The notes below the pieces were generated by a model. The model saw nothing but the letters and a program-made list of their open reading frames with translations, did no database searches and was not told the DNA's origin. Positions 11,971 to 62,300 of a stretch of 64,000 nucleotides of DNA are shown piece after piece; the first letter of the stretch is position 1; each line of letters begins with the position of its first letter. The position numbers and the translations under genes were made by a program. This DNA is from Lineus longissimus (lineage: Eukaryota; Nemertea; Pilidiophora; Heteronemertea; Lineidae), in contig NC_088311.1 in assembly GCF_910592395.1 (NCBI RefSeq), positions 6,142,501 through 6,206,500 of the forward strand, read 5' to 3'.

Positions 11971-14900
11971 CGACCCTCCTTTATAGTACTAAATAATTTG
12001 TGACAGTAGTGATTATACTTAACAATAACGAAACAAAGAGAGTCAGGTCGTATCAAGCATAGATCACCCTCTTAATCAGTCTGTGCTTTTGCAATTGTAC
12101 AATTAAGACGGAATTGTTAAAATTGTAAATTAAGATATGATGAGTGTTTCTGTCGTAAAAACCGTATTATCAAATACGCTATTACTAGTCCAAAAGTGGG
12201 TGGTATAGTGTACTTCCAGATAGTCTGTGAAACTCCAAAGTTCCTTTTCTCTTGTCAATTAGGAACCAAGCGATTAAAGACCTTTATTTTAGATGTAAAT
12301 ATTTATTTTGTTAGTCACCACGTCTGAAAATCCGCCATCACTTAACGACGTCTCTCATACGATGATAATTCACATACATGTAGCTCTCTGTACCACTCAC
12401 GGTTCTGGTATCAAACATAATACAGGTCCACACGTGTCTGGGTCGGTGCGGCTTCTGTGTCATTGATCAGAAATCGAAGCAATAAATTATCCGTATCTTG
12501 TGTGAATACTGGGCGGTAGGCGAACCAAACGCATCCACCTCGAGAAATTCATCGAGACATCATCTGGTCAATGTATTGAAAGCAAATTGTGTTTACGTTT
12601 CTTACTCTACTTCCGTTATGATAATATAAATGTACAGGAAAAGGACTTTTTAAAGGTTTTTTTTTCTTCAAAATTGGAAGATAATATTAATATGTTTCTG
12701 GATGCTATAACAACCATTTTAGGTAATCTGTATATTTGGTCAAACAAACGTGTCCACTTCATGAGTTGTGATAGCCGCTCCCCGGCACGTCATCACCTGT
12801 CTGATCGAGTTCAAGAAAATTCGTTATTTTCAAAATTGCAAAAATAACAACAAGGATTGAAAAAGCATCAAAATAATCATGTTAAGAGTACATTTATGTA
12901 TGCCCATTGAGGTGTAATCAGACAATATTAATCAGTTGTTGGTGAAGTTTAGTGTTAATACTATTGTGATTACAATAATTATATCAAGAAGTAATTTTGA
13001 AATAAATGTTGATAATTAATTTTAATTACACAAAATCACCACAAGAAATAATCCTGACACGAGCTGATCTCTAAATTTTTGATAAGAGTCGCAATAACTA
13101 ATTTCATAAATTGCTGTTTTTATTAGAATACGCCAAGTTAACACCTCAACTTCCGACAAATTCCGGCATGTCCCGACAGCCTCTGGGCAGTTCCGTCAGT
13201 CGCAGAACAAACAGGAGACTCCAGCCGCCGTGAAATGCCCCTTCTCCAGGACAAAGTGATCCTCTAATAAAGCCACAATGCAATCTCACCCGGGGAAAAT
13301 TGAAAATCATTTGGCTTGATTATAATGTATTAGCTAGACGCTTCTGATGATAATGCTCATCATATTGATATTGATAACATAATAGAAAGATAATTGTATG
13401 AAAAGGGCGGAGGGGTCTCCCTCCTGGGCACGGGAAAGGGTCAGCACTTGAGACTGACATCATGAAGTTATCAAAGGGCTCGGTCGCGTATCGCCGGGTG
13501 GCTCTCTACCAGCAATAAAAAGGCTGTTGTCCTTGTCCTGCTGGCGATTCAGCTTCATTATCTCTGGCTTGGTTGTCGAGGTGGTTTCTTAACCCCTTGG
13601 TCGAAGCTGGAGCTGGGACTGATTTTAGGGTCATGAAAATGAGCTTCCTGGCTATACCCAGCATAAGGTCTGGAATGGTTTAGGAATTGTTTCTACTGTT
13701 CATCTATCAACCGGGCTGAGTTTTGGTAAGACACACCAACCTTTTAAACTTATCCATCAGAATAAATTGTTGGTTTAAACTAGTAATTAACTTCTGCCGT
13801 CGAAAGCCTTCAAATCAGTGCGAAAACCTCGAATAAAAGACCCCTGGCCAGCGCTCTGTAATCACGCCGACGAGCTCACTCAGAAAGGAGCGAAAAAGGC
13901 GGGAAATTAGCCTACTATTATTGAAACATCTTGTCGATAATTCTTTAACAATCACTTAATTAGTACTCTTCAGAACGTCAAAGAAACCGCCTCGTACAAA
14001 AAGGTATTTTTTGGCCGGAAAACGTGTAATGCGGTGTTCCGTTTTAGTGTACCGTACATTGTGTAGCGTACACTCGATCATTGAACGGTGCATTCCGAGC
14101 GTCCACACCTCACCATTATGCCCTAAACAAGATCACCACGGGATATCTAAAGGGCCAAATAATTTCCCAAATTAGAAGGGTGCAAGGGATTCTGAAGCCG
14201 GGGTTTACGAAAACCTGATAGCTTAATGCGGCCAAAACGACAAACTGTTTATGTTTCACCTTTGTCTATAATGACTGTAAAATTGATACATATAAACCAA
14301 GATTATCCTTTCGGTGAAAAATCCCCCTGTCCTCTGATTTAGCTATAGAAATGTCTCTTATTACGACAGGCAATAATCACTGCGGGAATGCGAATCCCTA
14401 CTGCGAGAGGTCTTTTTTTGTAAAGACCCTTAAAGCTTATTTTGGAATGAAGCTTTGTTAAACAAACCGGTTTAAATTAAAATATAAACAAGATTTACGG
14501 ATCTGTTTTGGTTTTTTCGTACTTGTGTAGCAAGGGTCGTCATCAAGGGCGGGGTCTTTGTCCACACCTGCACCGGACGCGGGTACGGGTAAAGTCCCGG
14601 ACCTTAGGTGCGTGGGACATTTCCGAAAAATCCAAAAATCAAAGGCAATCAAAATTCTCGAATATCAGGGATGGTGAATTTCATTATTTCACGGTGTACA
14701 CCACCACAGCTACTGCCCACCTAAAAGACAAAATGCAAGGTTCTTGCGTGATATTTTGCTCAAATGTGAATAACCTTATATTACATCGCGCCGGCCGGAA
14801 ACTTTGATTACACTATAGCATGGGCAGACACAGAGATTGCACTCTTTCCAAAATAACTAATAGGAGGATAGAATTAAATGTAGGAAAACTATTATTTCAT

Positions 14901-16871
14901 CAGGCGTTCGAATACATTAAATACAATCATTACAAAATACAACCCAAGAAAAGATTTATTTGATCACATTAATCATTACTTTGAAGTTCTTTTTAAGCGC
15001 AGAATTATTCTTAGCCAATTAAGGTAAGCTTGGATTTGTCCAAGCCTTAAATCCGGATGCGTCTCCCGTAAAATAACGGAACAGCTGGTTTTCTAGCATT
15101 ATGCTAGGTATGGCGGGTCGTATTGTATTCAGCTTTAAACCAGTTAATTCCTTCGGCCAGAACACTTATTTTGTTCTAAACGGCGGGATTTACAGAGGCA
15201 GGTGGATGCCGAAAAAATATACAATTCCGAGATTTTATCCTAGGACTTTAAACACCAAAAACTCATCTCGTATAAGCAAAGGCCGTCCTTGAAAGGGCTC
15301 ATTACATAACATCTGAGATACGACCACATACACTTATTGTCTTTACATGTATCAAGATTTAGATTAAAAAAAAGTAAGGTAAGACATGAAAGAGACTCCC
15401 AATCACTGCCATCTTCGAGATAGTAATTCCATGCAAGTTGCCATTGATGCTATTCTGGTGGGAACGAAACACCGGAGAAACATCCGGACGGAACCTCGGG
15501 TCACTTGAATCGTAGCGAAAACCACCCGAAGAGCACTCGTCACTGGTGGTTTGCATTATATTTATGATGGTGCGCCCTGTCATACCGGACACCCTCCGCC
15601 CCCTCTCCAAGTTTAGTTGCGCGATACAGAAGGTTTGCTGACAACAACTTAGACATGTTTACATTATTGGATGAAAACATGTGGCAGTCGTTGAAAAATT
15701 GCACACCAAAGTGATCTAAACGGTGCCTTGCGAAGAGTCTTTACCAGAGGAGTTGCTAAAAAAATGCTTATGAGCCAATATTTTGGCTCCCGTGGTCTTG
15801 TCCTTTCCAATTGAATTTCGTTCATGTCTAACTTATTTTTATGTTCTTATTGTAGGGATACCCTCATTATAGCTTAGCCGTCCAATGATTGCAGACTTGG
15901 ACGAGTATTGACGAAACTGTCCGCCGAAGATTCCCGGAGGGCCTCAGCCTCCACCCGACCCAGGTTGGTAGGACTGACAAAAGAAAGTATCTTAGGAATT
16001 CCTGGGTTCTCTAAATTGAACGACTTAGGGAACAAACTCGCATAGATGTCCATTAAATCAATTTAGTTTAAGCTTAATTCCATTATTTACCCATTGGAAG
16101 AATGACCCGCACAGAAATAAAACACGGGAAAAAGCCAGCTCAGCCCACTACAATAAATGTTGTTGTTTAACATTTCGGTGGAGAGAAAAATAACCAATTT
16201 TAGGTCCATAATCTCAGATTCCACCCAAATCATTAAGGTCCTTCATATCATAAGTGGATAAACCGTCACGTGCATTTTACAGGCAATAATCCCTTATTCT
16301 ACCATTTAGGGCAAACTGTGTCGGACAATTGAAACCAATTTGGATTATGTCGCTGGGAATCAGGCGAATAGAGCCACCGACTGGAATGAGATTCTTGAGG
16401 GGATCGGTGGCCTGTGCCGCTTGGCAGATGGGTTGTCCCCGGACAAAGCACAGTGACCAGGGCGTTTGGAATGAGTTCACTTTCTACAGCAGTCGGACTT
16501 GGAAAGTGCCCTGGACAATGACAAGAAAGCAAACTTTCACTTTAATTAGGATACTACTCTAACTGAAGAGGTTAAGGTAAATCCATCTGGGGTTAGCGTC
16601 AAACGAACAAACCGTGTGATGAATGACATAGCGGTTCTTTAGTTATAACTGACCATTTGATATGACTTGCAATGGCCGGTACAAAAAAAGGAAATCGCCC
16701 AAGGAATGCTCATTTCGATACTTTTGTATTCGCAATCAAGATAAAGGCGCTAACGTGTTTACTGAAAATGGGCAGACTGGTCCGATTTTGGTAGTGCGAC
16801 AGGAAAGGGTGAAATCAATATCGTAGGAAAACTATAAAAATATCTACATGTAATTAAATTAACCTTAATTC

Positions 16872-16877
16872 TTTATT
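16872..16877 (-). promoter_or_regulatory. Candidate ZNG1 poly(A) signal
   Basis: AATAAA on the minus strand, about 300 bases past the ZNG1 stop codon. This is a reasonable 3' UTR length and is independent support for the short last exon being real. Confidence 0.4.
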
Positions 16878-17178
16878 AAATACATTACACGTTTTATAGT
16901 GTAGAAACACAAGTGGTCTTAACATGATACGTGTAAAAATTGATGGGCGCAGCAACCACGCCCCCACTCATGCATGCTTGACGGCAACCTTTTGATTACC
17001 ATAGAGCAATGTCGCGTGATGCCACTGGCATTGTACGTTTTTGAATGATAAATATTTCGTGAAAGAACAGTGAGAGCGATTTACGAACTGATGCCTCTCA
17101 TAAACTTCACTTCATCCAAGTTGCACAGGTCACAGTCAATTACCAAGTGAATTTCACACTGAAAATCTTCTTGTCGGT

Positions 17179-58396
<41,218 letters not shown>

Positions 58397-59267
58397 CTTG
58401 TTCCCAGATCTGAAACTGAATCAGGGTTAACATTTTTTATGACTAATACTAGGCCCTAGTACCAGATACGCCGGTACCACCTAGGATCAGACCAACAAAC
58501 CGACTTTACAATAGATCTTCACGGTCAAGGACGCCAGACAATGCCTCTCGAGCCGTTGTCTGGCGTCTTTTACTGTGAAGATCTATTGTAAAGATGGTTT
58601 GATGGTCTGACCCTAGGTGGTACCGGCGTATCTGGAAAAGGACCTATGATTTGACCATAACAATCAACTTAACACCCACAAACTGGCTCTCAGGCATGAC
58701 AGCGCTTGGGGGTCATCCGAAACAGAGCCCACCAATACCCACCAGCGTCCACCAGGTTTAAAGTCAGGTATAAAGTCATAAAAATAAAACTTAGTAGCCA
58801 TAAACCTCATGACATAATACATGTTTGAGGAGTTTGTCCTAGACCTAGGGCCGGGGCCTACTTAAAGTTGTGACAGAGTCAGAAACAGGCTCTAAAAAAT
58901 CAAGTGACAACACTGACCCCAGCAATGTAGATACCTTCTGAAACTACAAAAACTAATGATTCTAGCAATACCGTCTTACAGAACAATAGACAACCCAAAG
59001 TGCAGAAAGCAGTGTTAATTTAGAAGCCGAATTCGTGTTTGTTTACTTCTTGAAAACATGTGCAAATTACCGGAAGTGGTTGAACGGAGCGAATATTTGT
59101 GTTTATACTTTTGATTCTGATATCTAATACTAAATTAAAAACCATGAGTATATAGATCAAATATAGAAATTGTTTAAACATGACCGATATTATCCAATAG
59201 AGTTATGTTTGTATTTTTAATTCGTTTAAATCTTGAAGCCTTTACTGCAGTCCAGTTTGTAAACAAC
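58397..59267. promoter_or_regulatory. Shared divergent promoter region
   Basis: 871 bp separate the start codons of ZNG1 (minus) and the 59268 gene (plus), so one region must hold both promoters. No TATA box is evident near either start. The plus-strand start sits in AACAACATGGCGGAC, which resembles a YY1 element overlapping the initiator codon, a pattern of TATA-less housekeeping promoters. A large palindrome occupies the ZNG1-proximal side. Confidence 0.6.
58462..58635. repeat. Foldback palindrome, about 79-bp arms
   Basis: Left arm begins CCAGATACGCCGGTACCACC and its reverse complement ends at 58635; the arms pair over roughly 79 bases with a few mismatches around a spacer of about 16 bases (near ATGCCTCTCGAGCCGT). 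Weaker pairing continues outward (TAGGCCC / GGACCTA). It probably is a foldback mobile element. It begins 66 bases upstream of the ZNG1 start codon, so it would lie in the 5' UTR or core promoter. Confidence 0.9.
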
Positions 59268-59355
59268 ATGGCGGACGAATTCTCAAAGTTTTGGAAATTT
59301 GACAAGATATTTGCAAATGTTGCCCTTTTTAGTGCATTGATCTTGATAACAATTG
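59268..59355 (+). CDS. Unknown membrane protein, exon 1
   Basis: ATG at 59268 in AACAACATGGCG; 29 codons plus one base; donor ATTG|GTAAAT. Encodes the charged N-terminus and the membrane segment. Confidence 0.75.
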
Positions 59356-62300
59356 GTAAATATTTAGTTTATGTTGGAGTTTAATATATGCTGCATAAGT
59401 AAATAGCAAGTTTTGGGACGAAACCTGCAAACAATCAACTGGTTACCCGAGTGACAGGCTTACCAGTCAGAACGGCCCCTGGTCAAAACGGCCCCCGCTT
59501 TAATAGAGTCAAAACGGCCCCGAGTCAAAACGGCCCCGGGTCGAAACGGCCCTGGGTCAAATGGGCACCTATAGCGGCGGAGTGTAGGGTATCGTGTGAA
59601 GTGGGCGGGTATAGTTGAGTGTATAGTTGAGGCGGTTTAGGGATAAGTATTTTTAGGGGTGGGAACTTCGATCCTGTGATCTAGACCTCAAGAATTTGTA
59701 GTCTTTATTCATTCTTAGTACTGTTTGCATGCTTGGCAATGTTTATTCAGAAGTACTTAGTAGATCGAGGGGCTTTTAATTTGTCTGGGCCACAGTCATG
59801 CATGCCGATCAACCGTCGTATATCCATACTTCTAAATGAGAAAGAAATGAGAAGACTTTAGGATCTATATGAACCGCCGGTTAGTCGGCATGCAGTCATG
59901 AATTGCATCATCATTCATAGTCAAATTGAAGACAAATCAATACGGAATACCTGTTTCGTTTTAACTCATACTTAGTAGTTTATTATCAATTATACCGGTA
60001 ATGATAACATTTACATTCAGTCGTCACTGTTACAGTTCATCAAATCAAATCAAAACATATAAAATACAGCCAGAGAATAAAACCATATCACACTTGTTCA
60101 TATGCACTTGTTATCTTAAAACAATATGTTTTTATTACCAAAATGTAACCATCATTCCATGACTTAGACGACAGAGTCTAGAGCAAGCGCATGAAAAAGT
60201 TCAAAGCACATTCCATTTGACCGTTTTACGTACTTGGGGCAACGAGATGTGAACACGTACGAGTTTTCCCTCGATTTGGCGGTATTGGGCTCGTTGCCTA
60301 CGTTTCAGTTTGGCGGCACGCACAAGACGGACTTGGATCCCGACGAGACTTGCTTGTTCGTGGAGAAGCTTAACCAAAACGTAGAACGTGATATTTCCCC
60401 GACGTGCGTGTCGATTCAGGGCACCGTGCCAACCCTCGCAGTCGTTGTTAGTGCGAACGGGTTGGTTGAAGACACTCCACGTTTTAGGGGTCCATTGTGT
60501 CGTCTCAATCCAGTTTCTACGAATGTAGTCCACGAGCGTCGCCAGGGTTTCTGTTGTTGCACGTTTTGCCAGCTTTTCAAAGAGTGGGCGAATGTGTTCG
60601 TGGGGGAGGTAAGGCAAAGCGAGTAGTTCTTTGCAGAGTTGGTGCGTGACGTCATCGTGGAGGTATGCGGGTGCCAGACCGATCTCTTGAATCTTGCGCC
60701 AGATGCATTGGGCCCAGTGGAACGAACAACCTCGTATCTTGACCTCGGGTAGCACTGTTGGTATGGCTCTCCACATCGCGCTCTCGAAGTCAATGACGAT
60801 TTTCTTGAGGGAATGATCTGGTGTCAGGCGCTCCGTCAGGGCTCCTTGACGACCTTGAATGTACCATCAATGTACCAAGTTTTCGACTCCGTCAGCAACT
60901 GGATCATCTGCGTTGTTGCGAAAATGATGTGCCGCTTTCCGTCTACTCGAATGATGATGACCCGTAACGTGGAAGTGTTTTGCAGTGACAATCGTGTGCT
61001 CTCGCCCTGGGGCTCCCCAACACTAAGGCGGCTGTAACTTCTTGCCTGACACCGTTGGCACCTCCAGCTGATCGCATTCCCCAGCTTGACAGCGGCACGG
61101 TACTCTTTCTGGCTGATACCCGTGTTGCAGATTCGGTGTTGCCACTGGTCACATCCTTCGCACTGGAGGCCATGTTGTCGTCTCTTCACTTGCTTGCGGC
61201 AGGAGATGCAGGGATCCTCTTCTGTCATAGTAAGGTGTTGATGAAAGTAGCGTCGAGTTGTAGCAGCAATGAAGTCTTGGAATAAACTGATGAAGATCTT
61301 GAGAATTCTGGGGGTTTATATAGTCATCGTGACGAGATGATAAAATGAACAGTACTCATTCTTGAATTAGGTTCCGTCTGTAATTAGTAATCGTTCCTTT
61401 ATTGTTAATCGAAATATCAAAGAGACAGTGAATTCGCATCACCTTTGGCATGTGATTAGTGTTCGCAATCAGCTCTAATTAGCCGCAAGATCAAAGAGAC
61501 AGTGAATTCGCATCACCTTTGGCATGTGATTAGTGTTCGCAATTAGCTCTAATTAGCCGCAATATCAAAGAGACAGTGAATTCGCATCACCTTTGGCATG
61601 TGATCACTGTTCACAATGAGCTCAGTCACAAGATTAAAGAGACAGTGCGACCCCTCTCCACTCTATATGTATTTGGTCAGATGTAAAATTATTGAACAAA
61701 ATAGATGTCTAGAAGTTAAAGGTAAAAGGAACCTCAGCAAATATCACGAAAAGTAGCCTTGATTAATTCCCCTTGCTTAATTAATGATCTTATATTTTTC
61801 TGTGTGATCACGGACCTGAATAAAGTTCGATGGTGTAGACCTACATTAGCCCTACATATAGAGAATAATGTAGAGAAGATTAATAATAATAACAATAATA
61901 TGGGCGAACAGGCCAAAAACCAGATAACGCAACTTCTAAGTTTTAAAAGTGCATAACATCTTCTTTCTTATCTCGTTACCACTGGTTACACGCACGCAGT
62001 AAAAAAAGTTATCTAGTTCAGATAGGTTACTACCACTAAACTACCAAGGGCCGTTTTGACCCAGGGCCGTTTTGACTCGGGGCCGTTTTGACTCTATTTA
62101 AAGCGGGGCCGTTTTGACCAGGGGCCGTTCTGACTGGATACCAGTGACAGATGTGAGAGGGTTTTCTGTGTCACTTACAGTGTGTGTCCCAAAAAATGTT
62201 TCCTGATGTCACTTTGTCAGATCAAACCCACCAGCTTGGTTGGCATTTGTAAATCACTGCATATGGGGCATTGGCAAGCACTGGTCAAGCTCTCCCTGAG

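Larger units (their letters stand above)
9881..17178. other. FoxD upstream flank, no gene recognised
   Basis: This 7.3-kb stretch separates the FoxD start codon from the ZNG1 stop codon. I see no exon with splice sites and a protein-like pattern. It should contain the FoxD promoter (9881 to about 10500, relatively CpG-rich) and the ZNG1 3' UTR near 16.9-17.2 kb. The AT-rich block at 12.8-14.0 kb with GC-richer islands is the kind of sequence that often carries enhancers, but this cannot be shown here. Confidence 0.5.
59450..62150. mobile_element. MULE DNA transposon with compound terminal repeats
   Basis: The element is 59458-62142 (2685 bp), apparently flanked by an 8-bp direct repeat AGTGACAG (59450-59457 and 62143-62150), close to the 8-10 bp usual for Mutator-like elements. 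The outermost 5 bases do not match between ends; the matching part begins CCAGTCAGAACGGCCCC. Each terminal repeat of about 95-105 bp is itself an array of 16-bp units of the form GTCAAAACGGCCCC. Inside are a minus-strand transposase with an N-terminal PHD-like finger, now broken, and a 74-bp tandem repeat upstream of it. Confidence 0.92.

Noticed and set aside
17101-17160. Alternative last ZNG1 exon containing NLDE on minus
   Set aside because: No acceptor before it; the 17240 exon has a proper acceptor, phase and better match.
60234-60626. Plus-strand frame of 130 codons
   Set aside because: Antisense shadow of the MULE transposase.
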